64,000 nucleotides of DNA from Roseiarcus sp963765375 (GTDB lineage: Bacteria > Pseudomonadota > Alphaproteobacteria > Rhizobiales > Beijerinckiaceae): contig CAVXVZ010000005.1 in assembly GCA_963765375.1 (NCBI GenBank), positions 496,001 through 560,000 on the forward strand, given 5' to 3'. Under the pieces are notes generated by a model that did no database searches, was not told the DNA's origin, and saw only the letters and a program-made list of their open reading frames with translations. A program made the position numbers and the translations under genes. The first letter of the stretch is position 1. Each line of letters starts with the position of its first letter. Below are positions 44,917 to 55,419 of the stretch, piece after piece.

Positions 44917-45039
44917 CTCGTCCTGAGGAGCGATGCAAAGCATCGCGTCTCGAAGGATGGTCCAGCTCGCGAAACTATTGGCGTGCGCTGAATTGTCCTT
45001 CGAGACGCGTCGCCTACGGCGCCGCTCCTCAGGACGAGG
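44917..45039. repeat. Rhizobial palindromic intergenic element (RIME-like)
   Basis: CCTCGTCCTGAGGAG (44917-44931) and CTCCTCAGGACGAGG (45025-45039) are a perfect 15-bp inverted repeat at the ends. Inside are GATGC-AAA-GCATC and the pair TCTCGAAGGA/TCCTTCGAGA. This composition is that of rhizobial intergenic mosaic elements. It occupies the space between yejF and deoB. Confidence 0.85.
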
Positions 45040-45058
45040 CGGTGCATAGGACTACGTC

Positions 45059-46686
<1,628 letters not shown>

Positions 46687-46690
<4 letters not shown>

Positions 46691-47934
46691 GAGAACGTCT
46701 TTCTGGGGTCGAAGGCGTCGCGCACCGCTTCGCCGATGAAGATGAGAAGCGACAGCATCAACGCCGTTGCCGCGAAGGCGGAGAGCCCGATCCACGGCGC
46801 TGAAAGGTTCGACTTGCCTTGCAGCAGAAGCTCGCCGAGCGAAGGCGAGCCGGGCGGCATGCCAAGGCCGAGGAAGTCGAGCGAGGTGAGCGTGCTGATG
46901 GAGGAATTGACGATGAACGGCAGGAAAGTCAGCGTCGCCACCATCGCGTTCGGCAGCACATGCTTGACGATGATCTTGGCGCTCGAGAGGCCGAGGGCGC
47001 GCGCGGCGTTGACATATTCGAAATTGCGCGCCCTGAGAAACTCGGCCCTGACGAGGTGAACGAGGCTCACCCAGGAGAACAGGAGCAGGATCGTCAACAG
47101 GACGAAGAAGCTCGGCGCGAGGATCGCCGAGAGGATGATGAGGATATAGAGGTGCGGCAGCGACGACCAGATCTCGATCACCCGCTGCATCATGAGATCG
47201 AGCCAGCCGCCGAAATAGCCCTGCACCGCGCCGGCGAAGACGCCGATGACCGACGAGACCCCGGCCAGCGTCAGGCCGAACAGCACCGAGATGCGAAAGC
47301 CGTAGATGAGGCGGGCGACAATGTCGTGCCCATCCTGATCCGAGCCGAGCCACAGGGGCTCGAGACGGCTGCACGGCCTCGCGATCGCGGCCGCGTCCTT
47401 TTCGCCCTGCTTCTCCAGCGCCGCGCGGCACTCAGCGTCGCTCAGCAGCCAGGTCGGCGGCGTCGGCAGCGGGGTCGGCGGATTGAGGATGGTGGTCGAG
47501 TTGGCGAACCGGATCGGCGGCCAGACCATCCAGCCATGGGCGTTGACCTCGTTGGCTACGAACGCGCCGCGAAAATCAGCCTGCGCCTCGAAGCCGCCGA
47601 ACTTCTCCTCCGGGTAATCGAACAATACCGGGAACAGGATCTCGCCTTTGTAGGAGGCGATCAGCGGGCGGTCGTTGGCGATGAACTCTCCGAACAGCGA
47701 GCCGACGAACAGGACGAGAAATATCCGCAGCGACCAGGCGCCGCGCTTGTTGCGGCGGAAATTGTCGAGCCGCCGCTGGTTCATCGGCGACAGCCACGGC
47801 CGGCGCTCGACCTCTGCGCGGGCCTTGGCCCGCTCCCAGGCGTCCGCTTCCTCGTCGAGCGGAATCGCCGCTTCTCCCGCTTGCGGCAGCGGGTCGGAGG
47901 GCGGAGCGATGCGGTCCGTGTCGACCAAGCTCAC
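46687..47934 (-). CDS. yejE: Peptide ABC transporter permease YejE
   Basis: A 415-residue permease. After a cytosolic segment rich in charged residues (WLSPMNQRRLDNFRRNKRGA) come six hydrophobic segments and a long periplasmic loop containing ADFRGAFVANEVNAHGWMVW. The EAA-type loop is YVNAARALGLSSAKIIVKHV. Start GTG 47934 overlaps the yejB stop (GTGA), and its own stop overlaps yejF, so B, E and F are tightly coupled. Confidence 0.92.
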
Positions 47935-49031
47935 ACCTCGCGGGTTTCGAAATCGATGCGCGGATCGATCCAAGTGTAGGTGAGGTCGGAAATGAGGTTG
48001 ACCACCAGCCCGATCAGGGCGAAGACATAGAGATTGGCGAGCACCACCGGGTAATCGCGCTGAATGAGCGAATCGTAGGAGAGATAGCCGAGGCCGTCGA
48101 GCGAGAACACCTGCTCGATCAGAAGCGAGCCGGTGAAGAAGGCGCCGATGAAGGCGCCTGGGAATCCGGCGATCACGATCAGCATCGCGTTCCGGAACAC
48201 ATGGCCGTAAAGCACGCGCCGCTCGGTCAGGCCTTTCATGCGCGCGGTCTGGACGTAGGACTTCTTGATCTCGTCGAGAAAGGAGTTCTTGGTCAGGAGC
48301 GTCGAGGTGGCGAAGGAGCCCAGCACCAGCGAGGTCACCGGCAGCGCGATGTGCCAGAGGTAGTCGAGAATCTTGTGCGGCCAGCTGAGGTCGGCGAAAT
48401 TGTCGGAGGTGAGCCCGCGCAGCGGGAAGATCTGCCAGAACGAGCCGCCGCAAAACAGAACCACCAGCAAGACCGCGAACAGGAAGCTCGGGATCGCATA
48501 GCCAAAAATGACCAGCGCCGAGGTCACTGTGTCGAAGCGCGAACCGTCCCTGACCGCCTTCCTGACGCCGAGCGGAATCGAGATCGCGTAGGAGATGAAC
48601 GTCATCCACATGCCGAGCGAGATCGAGACCGGCAGCTTCTCCTTGATCAGCTCGAGCACCGGCACGTCGCGGTAATAACTCTTGCCGAAGTTGAAGGTCG
48701 AATAATCGCGGACAAGAATCCAGAACCGCTCGAGCGCCGGCTTGTCGAAGCCGTATTGTTTCTCAAGCTCCTTGATGAATTTCGGATCGAGGCCCTGCGA
48801 GCCGCGATAGCGCGAAGAGATATCGCCGCCGGCCTGCGCCGCGCCGGCGCCGATCTGGCCGCCGCCGCCGCCGAACCCAGCCGTCGAGCTCTGGTCAGTG
48901 CCCTGCAATTGCGCGATCGCACGCTCAACCGGGCCACCGGGAACGAACTGCACGATCCCGAACGACACCGCCATGATGCCGAGGATCGTCGGGATCATTA
49001 GAAGCAGGCGGCGCAGGATGTAGGCGAGCAT
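47931..49031 (-). CDS. yejB: Peptide ABC transporter permease YejB
   Basis: A 366-residue permease starting MLAYILRRLLLMIPTILGIM. The glycine-rich periplasmic insert (GFGGGGGQIGAGAAQAGG), then SSRYRGSQGLDPKFIKEL, is typical of YejB. The EAA loop YVQTARMKGLTERRVLYGHV contacts YejF. It pairs with YejE to form the channel and follows yejA by 43 bp. Confidence 0.93.
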   Translation of the reverse strand: MLAYILRRLLLMIPTILGIMAVSFGIVQFVPGGPVERAIAQLQGTDQSSTAGFGGGGGQIGAGAAQAGGDISSRYRGSQGLDPKFIKELEKQYGFDKPALERFWILVRDYSTFNFGKSYYRDVPVLELIKEKLPVSISLGMWMTFISYAISIPLGVRKAVRDGSRFDTVTSALVIFGYAIPSFLFAVLLVVLFCGGSFWQIFPLRGLTSDNFADLSWPHKILDYLWHIALPVTSLVLGSFATSTLLTKNSFLDEIKKSYVQTARMKGLTERRVLYGHVFRNAMLIVIAGFPGAFIGAFFTGSLLIEQVFSLDGLGYLSYDSLIQRDYPVVLANLYVFALIGLVVNLISDLTYTWIDPRIDFETREV

Positions 49032-49074
49032 GCCTCGTCAGCCGGTCTGCGCCGGGCAGAGCTTCCGGCGTTCC

Positions 49075-50940
49075 TCAGAGTCCAATCGTCTTCGCCTTCG
49101 CTTCGTCCCACCACCACGTGCCGGGCGCGCCGGTGCTGAGCTTGGGCTGGCGCTCGGGCCGGGAAAAGGCGTCCCAATGGGCGATCCAGGCGGTGTCGCG
49201 ATACCAGTTCGGGACCCAATAGTGGCCGGCGCGCAGGACGCGGTCGAGCGCGCGGCAAGCGGTGTTGAGCTCGCCCCTCGTCTGCGCCGTCGCGATTTTC
49301 TCGATGAGCGCGTCGACCACGGGATCGGCGACGCCGGCAAGGTTGCGCGAGCCGTTCTGCGCCGCGGCGGCCGACGAGAACACAACCCGCAAGTCGACGC
49401 CGGGGGTTGTCGATCCGGGCAGCGCCTCGGTGACGACGTCGAAATCGAATGCTTCCGTGCGGCTCTTGAGCTGCGCGGCGTCGACGACGCGCAGATTGGC
49501 CTGAATGCCGAGCCGGCCCAGATTCTGCATGAACGGCGTCAGATGGGGCTGCATGAAATTGGAGCTGTCGAGAAACTCGATGGTCAACGGCTTGCCATTC
49601 GGCAGCATCAAAGTCTCGCCCGCTCGCTTGCAGCCGGCGGAGAGCAGAAGATCATAGGCTTGCTTGAGCAGCTTACGGTCGTCGCCGGAGCCGTCGCTGA
49701 CCGGGGGTGTGTAGGGGTCATCGAACACCGACGGGGCGAGCTTGTCGCGGAACGGCTCGAGGAGCTTGAGCTCGTCGGGCCCCGGCTTGCCCTTCGCCTC
49801 CATGTCGGTGTTGGGAAAGTACGAGATAATCCGCTTGTAAGACGAATACATCACGTTCTTGTTGGTCCATTCGAAATCGAAGGCGAGACCGATCGCTTCG
49901 CGCACTCGCGGATCTCGGAATTGCTCGCGGCGGGTGTTGAGATACCAGCCCTGGGTGGAGGACGGCGCCCCGTTGTGGAGCTCCTCCTTCTTGATCCGGC
50001 CGTCCTTGACCGCGGGAAAGTCATACGAGGTGGCCCAGAAGCGAGAGGTGAATTCCTCGTGATAGTTGATCGCCCCGGCCTTGAACGCCTCAAACGCGAC
50101 CTGCCGCTCGCGATAATATTCGAAGCGCAAGCGGTCGAAATTGTTCTGGCCAAGGTTGACCGGCAGCTTTGCCCCCCAATAATTGCGATCGCGCGCGAAT
50201 TCGATGAACCGGCCCTGCTCGAACGTCTTGACGTTGTAAGCGCCGGAGCCGAGCGGCGGATCGAGCGTCGCGGCGGTGAAATCGCGGCCGCTCCACCACG
50301 CCGCCGAGAACACCGGCATGCCGACGACAATCAGGTGCGCGTCGCGGCTGCGCCCTTCGACAAAGCGCACGTGGACGACGCCGTCGCCTTCCGGATTCGC
50401 CTGCTCCACCTCTTTCAGAAGCTGGGCGTAGATCGGATGGCCCTTCTCCTTGAGCACGTTGAGCGAGAACGCGACATCGGCCGCCGTCACCCTCGAGCCA
50501 TCGAAGAAGCGCGCTTCGGGTCTGAGCCGGAAACGGTAGTCGAGCTTGTCGGCCGAAACCCTGACCGATTGGGCGAGCAGGCCGTAGACCGAATCCGGCT
50601 CGTCGCCGTTGGCGGTCATCAGCGTGTCGAAAGTGGCCGACATGCCGGCCGCGCCGTTGCCCTTCCAGGTGTAAATATTGAGGGTATCGAACGTGTCGAA
50701 GTTCTGGTTGCCGCTCGTGCCGGTGATCTGCAGCGACAGGAGGCCGCCGGCCGGCGCCTCAGGATTGACGTAGGCGAAATGCGGGAAGTCGGGCGGAAGC
50801 GCGAGATCGCCGAACGACGACAGGCCGTGGGTTTCGGTCGAATCGTCGGCGAGTGCGGCGAGCGGGCGGCAGACGAGCGCGGCCAGCGCCCCGCCCGCGC
50901 CGGCCTTCAAAGCCGCTCTGCGGGTCAATGCCAAGGTCAT
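49075..50940 (-). CDS. yejA: Extracellular peptide-binding protein YejA
   Basis: A 621-residue SBP_bac_5 family protein. Residues 1-31 form an export signal with twin arginines (LTRRAALKAGAGGALAALVC), so Tat export is possible. The mature part has HGLSSFGDLALPPDFPHFAY, DSVYGLLAQSVRVSADKLDY and FDFEWTNKNVMYSSYKRI, typical of YejA. It captures oligopeptides in the periplasm. It is the first gene of the yejABEF operon; 227 bp separate it from the divergent alr gene. Confidence 0.93.
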   Translation of the reverse strand: MTLALTRRAALKAGAGGALAALVCRPLAALADDSTETHGLSSFGDLALPPDFPHFAYVNPEAPAGGLLSLQITGTSGNQNFDTFDTLNIYTWKGNGAAGMSATFDTLMTANGDEPDSVYGLLAQSVRVSADKLDYRFRLRPEARFFDGSRVTAADVAFSLNVLKEKGHPIYAQLLKEVEQANPEGDGVVHVRFVEGRSRDAHLIVVGMPVFSAAWWSGRDFTAATLDPPLGSGAYNVKTFEQGRFIEFARDRNYWGAKLPVNLGQNNFDRLRFEYYRERQVAFEAFKAGAINYHEEFTSRFWATSYDFPAVKDGRIKKEELHNGAPSSTQGWYLNTRREQFRDPRVREAIGLAFDFEWTNKNVMYSSYKRIISYFPNTDMEAKGKPGPDELKLLEPFRDKLAPSVFDDPYTPPVSDGSGDDRKLLKQAYDLLLSAGCKRAGETLMLPNGKPLTIEFLDSSNFMQPHLTPFMQNLGRLGIQANLRVVDAAQLKSRTEAFDFDVVTEALPGSTTPGVDLRVVFSSAAAAQNGSRNLAGVADPVVDALIEKIATAQTRGELNTACRALDRVLRAGHYWVPNWYRDTAWIAHWDAFSRPERQPKLSTGAPGTWWWDEAKAKTIGL

Positions 50941-51167
50941 CGAATTGTCCGCCTCCGAGATCGCCGTTATCCGCGATGTACCGCGCCTCGGCGCTCTTCG
51001 CTAGCGACCGCGGCGAAAACGAGGCGCCCGGCGCCTAGGGACATCGGAAGCGGGTTAAAGTTCGTTCATGCGCCAATGGTCGAGCCGTCCGGGCCCTGGC
51101 CGCGCCCCGGCGTTCAACGGGCCGGGCGCGCTTGCCTTCCACCCCTGCGACCGTCTTACATCGGGAC

Positions 51168-52316
51168 ATGGAGATTCGAGACGCCAGACCCGAACTCGCC
51201 CTCGACCGCGCACCGGGGCGTCTTAGCGTCGATCTTGGCGCGCTGGCCGACAACTGGCGCAAGCTCGCCCGCCTCGCCGCGCCTGGGCGGTGCGCCGCCG
51301 TCGTCAAGGCCAACGCGTATGGGGTCGGCCTCGTTGAGGCCGCTCCGGCGCTCTGGGAAGCCGGCGCGCGCGTCTTTTTCGTCGCCCATTTGAGCGAAGG
51401 GGTCGCGGCGCGCGGGCTCCTGCCGGAGGCCACGATTTACGTCCTCAACGGCCTCGAGAGCGAGGCGGACCCGGCGGACTATGCGCAAAATCGCTTGGCC
51501 CCGGTCATCGGCGGCGAAACGGACCTGGCGCGCTGGTCCGCCTTCGCCGCGCGACGCGGCAGGACGTCGCCTTGCGCTTTGCATCTCGACACCGGCATGA
51601 ACCGGCTCGGATTCGATTCGCTCCCCCGCCTGCGGGCGGCGATGGAGATGCATGGCTCGGCCAGCGGCGCCGATCTCTTGATGAGCCATTTCGTCTCATC
51701 CGAGTTCCCGGACGATCCCATCAACGCGGCGCAGATCGAGCGGTTCGGGGCCGCCCGCGCGGCCTTTCCGGGTCTCCCCGCCTCGCTCGCCAATTCGTCG
51801 GGAATGTTCCTTGACCCGCGCCCGATCCATGACCTGGCCCGGCCAGGCTATGCGCTCTACGGCGGCAATCCGACGCCGGGCGCAGCAAACCCGATGCGCC
51901 CGGTGGTGACGCTCGCCGTCGCCATCCAGCAGACCCGCTGGATCGAGGCCGGCATGACCTGCGGCTACAACGCCCAATGGACCGCGAAGCGGCGCACGCG
52001 GCTCGCGACCCTGCTCGCGGGCTATGCCGACGGCCTGCCGCGCGGCGCCGGCGCGACTGATGCGAAATCCGGCGCCGAAGTGGCGGTGGCTGGCCGACTC
52101 TGCCCGCTGGTCGGGCGCGTCTCGATGGACCTGACCATCGTGGACATTACGGATGTGCCCGAAGACGCCGCGCGGCCGGGCGACCGGGTCGAGTTTTTCG
52201 GCTCCTCGGTCGACCTCGACGACTTCGCGGCCCGCAGCGGCACGATCGGCTATCACGTGCTGACCGGCCTCGGACCGCGCTACCGGCGGGAATACCTCCG
52301 ATCCTCGGAGCCTTGA
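51168..52316 (+). CDS. alr: Alanine racemase
   Basis: A 382-residue PLP enzyme making D-alanine for peptidoglycan. The cofactor lysine is in AAVVKANAYGVG (residue 47), where Asn replaces the usual Asp. The second-chain Tyr lies in GYNAQWT near residue 266, and GRVSMDLTIVDITD and RPGYALYGGNPTP complete the core. ATG 51168 (MEIRDARPELALDRAP) is chosen; an upstream start would add 12 unlike residues. It ends 86 bp before tRNA-Gly. Confidence 0.93.
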   Translation: MEIRDARPELALDRAPGRLSVDLGALADNWRKLARLAAPGRCAAVVKANAYGVGLVEAAPALWEAGARVFFVAHLSEGVAARGLLPEATIYVLNGLESEADPADYAQNRLAPVIGGETDLARWSAFAARRGRTSPCALHLDTGMNRLGFDSLPRLRAAMEMHGSASGADLLMSHFVSSEFPDDPINAAQIERFGAARAAFPGLPASLANSSGMFLDPRPIHDLARPGYALYGGNPTPGAANPMRPVVTLAVAIQQTRWIEAGMTCGYNAQWTAKRRTRLATLLAGYADGLPRGAGATDAKSGAEVAVAGRLCPLVGRVSMDLTIVDITDVPEDAARPGDRVEFFGSSVDLDDFAARSGTIGYHVLTGLGPRYRREYLRSSEP

Positions 52317-52402
52317 TTGCCTCGATCCCCCTCCACGCTAAGGCGCCGCTCGACGCCGCATTGACTTCGCCGCGCCGGATTGCGAAGAAACGCGCGCAAA
52401 AC

Positions 52403-52476
52403 GCGGGTGTAGCTCAATGGTAGAGCAGCAGCCTTCCAAGCTGAATACGAGGGTTCGATTCCCTTCACCCGCTCCA
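52403..52476 (+). tRNA. tRNA-Gly (anticodon TCC)
   Basis: A complete cloverleaf of 74 nt. Acceptor GCGGGTG pairs with CACCCGC. The D-arm is GCTC AATGGTA GAGC, the anticodon arm CAGC-CTTCCAA-GCTG gives TCC, and the T-arm is GAGGGTTCGATTCCCTT. CCA follows the discriminator T in the DNA. The 3' end borders a mobile-element graveyard, as expected for an integration hot spot. Confidence 0.96.
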
Positions 52477-52598
52477 GTACGTAGCTCGATCCGCTGGCAT
52501 TTTTGGCACGGAATTAGCACGGATTTTCGTGGCCGCCGGCCTTCGGCCGCATATACGTGCGCCGCCATCCTCAGAATCAAAAGAGAGGGTCGGCTCTA

Positions 52599-53030
52599 TC
52601 ATTGCCATTCGTGACGCCGCGGCGCAGGCCGTCGTTCGGCCAGCTTCCTCGGCCGCACGAAGTTCGCGTGCGTGTTTGCGATCGCCGCCGCAAGGTGCCC
52701 CGCGCCGAGCGTCGCCATCTCGATCTCGATTGGTCTTGCGACGGTCGGTTGGCCGTCGCGGAGCGTGCGGATGCAGGCATGTCCGCGCGAGAGAGTGGCC
52801 AGCTCGGAAGCCGGCGCGTCCAAAGCTTGAGACAGGCGCGGCGCATCTTCAGCGCCGACGCGGAACGATACGACGGCGCCGCAATTCCCCAATACCGCCT
52901 CATGCAATCGGCTCTCGGCGATCTGGCCGATGAACTGATGACAAAGCACGATTGAGAGGCGCCACTTGCGCGCCTCGCTCAGAACCTTGGCGAACGCGAG
53001 CGATGCGAAGTTCTGGAACTATACTCGAGG
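52599..53030 (-). pseudogene. 3' fragment of a conjugation/HerA-type ATPase (VirD4/TraG-like)
   Basis: The minus frame reads NFASLAFAKVLSEARKWRLS, then IVLCHQFIGQIAESRLHEAV and LGNCGAVVSFRVGAEDAPRL. This is the C-terminal helicase part (sensor and arginine-finger region) of type IV secretion DNA-pumping ATPases. About 140 residues remain, without the Walker motifs; the 5' side is cut off and replaced by another ORF. It is a relic of an integrated conjugative element beside tRNA-Gly. Confidence 0.75.
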
Positions 53031-53179
53031 TCGTGATCTGCGGCGGCAGGGGAGTCGTCGTCCATGAGCGAGTCCATAAACTCGGCGTTTTCCTCCGGCG
53101 TCAGAAAACGACGGGGCCGCGTAATCGCGCTGGGCGTTTGGGCGGTCTCCCGGTGCTTTTTTTCGGCCTTGCTCGCCAT
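52979..53179 (-). CDS. Small hypothetical ORF, possibly truncated
   Basis: A 66-codon frame starting MASKAEKKHRETAQTPSAIT, with RPRRFLTPEENAEFMDSLMD in the middle. The first 50 residues look like real protein (charged, ordered codon use); the end (RTSHRSRSPRF) lies in the frame-shifted start of the conjugative ATPase fragment and looks random. It is probably a small mobilisation-related gene fused by deletion to the ATPase remnant. Function unknown. Confidence 0.4.
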   Translation of the reverse strand: MASKAEKKHRETAQTPSAITRPRRFLTPEENAEFMDSLMDDDSPAAADHDLEYSSRTSHRSRSPRF

Positions 53180-53312
53180 GGCGACATTATACCGCGGGCG
53201 GGCCCAAGAAGCCGCTTGCTTCCGCGGCGGCTGCGGAATAGCGTCTGAGGGTGCCGTGGTGCGGACCCAGTTCTACAGCAAAAGTGCAGAAGCTTGAGGT
53301 CCGATCCGACGC

Positions 53313-53343
53313 AGCCCCGACCAGCGATTGGCCGGGGCTTTTT
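53313..53343 (+). terminator. Orphan intrinsic terminator
   Basis: AGCCCCG (53313-53319) and CGGGGCT (53333-53339) form a stem with a 13-base loop, followed by a TTTTT run. It is oriented to stop plus-strand transcription, yet no plus-strand gene is seen in the 500 bp before it. It may be left from a deleted gene or end a small RNA. Confidence 0.65.
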
Positions 53344-53433
53344 ATCTAAGCAGGTTTGGGTTCTACCGTCGCAGTTCAGCCTGAAAACCGGAATATCAAT
53401 CGCTCCTCGGCCGCGCGATCTTCCGAGACACAC

Positions 53434-53634
53434 CTATGCCGGAATTCTTGCCTCTGCTGAAGAACCCAAGGAGGGTTCCGCGATGGCGAATGGAGGACGG
53501 CTGCCCCGCGCGCCGCAAGAGGCGTCCGAGCGCGCGGTTGCGCCCGAGCCGCGCGCTGTGTTGACCAGGAGCATCGGGTCTAAGACATCTAGTTCCTGTG
53601 CCTTCTCGATTGCTTTCTCAAGTAGGGTGCTCAT
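53434..53634 (-). CDS. Possible antitoxin-like fragment
   Basis: The frame begins MSTLLEKAIEKAQELDVLDP, which looks like the N-terminus of small antitoxin-type or regulator proteins, but the remaining codons look random. An AT-rich upstream region with two direct repeats (53659-53708) is the kind of site where an autoregulated antitoxin would bind. No toxin gene is seen. The 66-residue reading frame is weakly supported. Confidence 0.3.
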   Translation of the reverse strand: MSTLLEKAIEKAQELDVLDPMLLVNTARGSGATARSDASCGARGSRPPFAIAEPSLGSSAEARIPA

Positions 53635-53658
53635 ATGGAAATATTTTACCTTGATTGA

Positions 53659-53708
53659 TATATCACGCAACTATTGACTTTCTGAGATTATATGTCGCGC
53701 AATAGTGA
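53659..53708. repeat. Pair of AT-rich direct repeats
   Basis: TATATCACGCAACTATTGA (53659-53677) and TATATGTCGCGCAATAGTGA (53689-53708) are related sequences about 30 bp apart, in an AT-rich patch upstream of the antitoxin-like frame. They may be operator sites. Nothing else was recognised between here and 53,914. Confidence 0.5.
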
Positions 53709-53914
53709 GGTTTCTGCGACGCCGAGCAGCAATGCTTGCGACTGCCGCGGCTGTTGTTGAGGCGTCGTAGAAACTTTGTTGCACTGAACCGCGGGCCGCT
53801 GCGCCGCCCTATGGGGATTTGACCGCTACGGTTGCCACGTCGCCCGGCGTCCGTCGAGAGTCGAGGCGGTTCGCGCGTCTGGGGCCACCGCCAGGCCCGA
53901 CCTCGCCGCAAGCA

Positions 53915-54195
53915 TCAGCGTCGCCAGCGATGCGTTCCACGACTTGGCGGGTCGAGGAGCCCATTGGAACTCGCGTCGACGCGAAGCTGCGCCGCTCGCG
54001 CCCGTGCCGAAGCGCGCTTCGAAAAGAGAATGATCGGCGCGCGGCTTGCAAACGAACTATCGAACCTCGTTGCCGGGTGCGGCCGCAAATATGCGCCGTC
54101 GAAGATCTCGATGATCGTCATCCTGCCGCCGCAACACGGGCACTGCGGCGGCTCGCCTCGTATTTTGGTAACCGGGGCAGCTTCCCGGGCGGAAA
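53915..54195 (-). pseudogene. IS91-like transposase, C-terminal fragment
   Basis: The minus frame reads QCPCCGGRMTIIEIFDGAYL, matching the conserved C-terminal CPCCGGRM-IIE-F block of IS91-family (Y2 HUH) transposases of alphaproteobacteria. Only about 90 codons survive, without the HUH and tyrosine motifs. This marks past rolling-circle transposition in the island. Confidence 0.65.
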
Positions 54196-54247
54196 GGGAG
54201 CGTTAATGAAGGCTTGATTTTCAAGCGGGGGATGTCGCCTGGGGCCA

Positions 54248-55090
54248 GTGATTCGCTTCGGCGCAGCCCGCTATGGGATCAACGCGGCGGCGATCGCCTC
54301 CATGCGCGGCGCTGATCTGCCGCAGGACGTCATCGACAAGCTCGCCGGCCATGCTTCGCCGGCGTTCGGCGCCCACAAGCAATGGATGGAGCCCTTGCGC
54401 GCGCTCGGCATCGCCGATCTCAGAGTGACGCCCGATCCGGTGCGCACGACCAGCGAAGCGGCGCTGTGGGGGGCGATCGAGGCCGAGGGCCTGCTCGGCC
54501 AGGCCGTCATCGTCTCCGACGACGCCGGCCAGTTCCGCCTCGGCGATCACGCGCTCTGTTGGGTCCACGCCGAGCGCCTCGTCCATAAGCTTGTTCCCGC
54601 CAACGACAAGCAAAGCAACGCCGTCAAGGTCGCCAGGCGGATGATCTGCTGGTTCTATCGGCGCCTGAAGGCCTACAAGCTCGCCCCGAGCCCGGAACAG
54701 GCGAGCCTCCTGCGCTTGCAATTCGATCGGATCTTCAAGCGCCGAACCGGCTATGCAACGCTCGACCGCCTGTTGAAGCGCCTGCTCGGGCGCAAAGACG
54801 AACTTCTGCGCGGGCTCGAACGGCCGGAAATCCCGCTCAACACTAACGCCTCGGAAAACGACATCCGCGCCTTCGTCACCAAGCGCAAAATCTCCGGCGG
54901 AACCGTCAGCCAAAAGGGCCGCCAAGCCCGCGACGTCATGCTCGGCCTCGCCAAGACCTGCACTTCCACTATCTCGGCGCCCGCCTGGGCATTCCAGGCC
55001 CCGCCATCCCCCATCTCGCAACCCTCGTCCGCCCCGCCCAACCCGAACCCTTCCCCCGGAATCTGCCCCGGTTACGCATTTTCGACAGGC
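54248..55090 (+). pseudogene. IS66-like transposase remnant
   Basis: The frame from 54248 encodes the C-terminal half of a DDE transposase of IS66 type: LLGQAVIVSDDAGQFRLGDH, HALCWVHAERLVHKL, KRRTGYATLDRLLKRLLGRK and RPEIPLNTNASENDIRAFVT. The N-terminus is missing, and after GLAKTC the text shifts frame (continuing as HYLGARLGIPGPAIPHLATL), so the copy is dead. It abuts the second 232-bp repeat. Confidence 0.8.
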
Positions 55091-55097
55091 GCGCCTG

Positions 55098-55329
55098 GTT
55101 TTCCTTTTCCAGAAACAAGCCTCGTGCTAAGGTGCACCCTTGGAGAATTTCGAACATGCGCGGGATCGACGGCGACGAAAAAACCTCGCCTTTCTGGTTT
55201 GCAAATTTTTTCGCCTGGCTTGCAAATTCATCGGCCTCGGCATGTCATTAAGGCCGCCGCTAGACGGAGAGAAGGCCCGACCCCGGCGGGCCGCGCCGAA
55301 GCCCGGGTCAAGCCAATCGCAACGTGCTC
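55098..55329 (+). repeat. 232-bp dispersed repeat, copy 2
   Basis: Same orientation and nearly the same sequence as 35021-35252. The internal ORF (ATGCGCGGGATCGACGG start) is altered by a one-base loss, so it reads a different C-terminus. A G+C hairpin near the end is weaker than in copy 1. The left junction touches the IS66-like remnant; the right side is 90 bp from the 3' end of lysS. Confidence 0.85.
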
Positions 55330-55419
55330 TACACTGTGGCTGATCGCCTTACCAAGATAACGACGAAAGTCGCCGTTGAGGCCGCGCCCGGCGGCCGAGC
55401 CTCCGCGTCCTGTGCCGCG

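Noticed and set aside
52338..52580. 80-codon minus frame across tRNA-Gly
   Set aside because: It is the antisense translation of the tRNA gene, a frequent false gene call.
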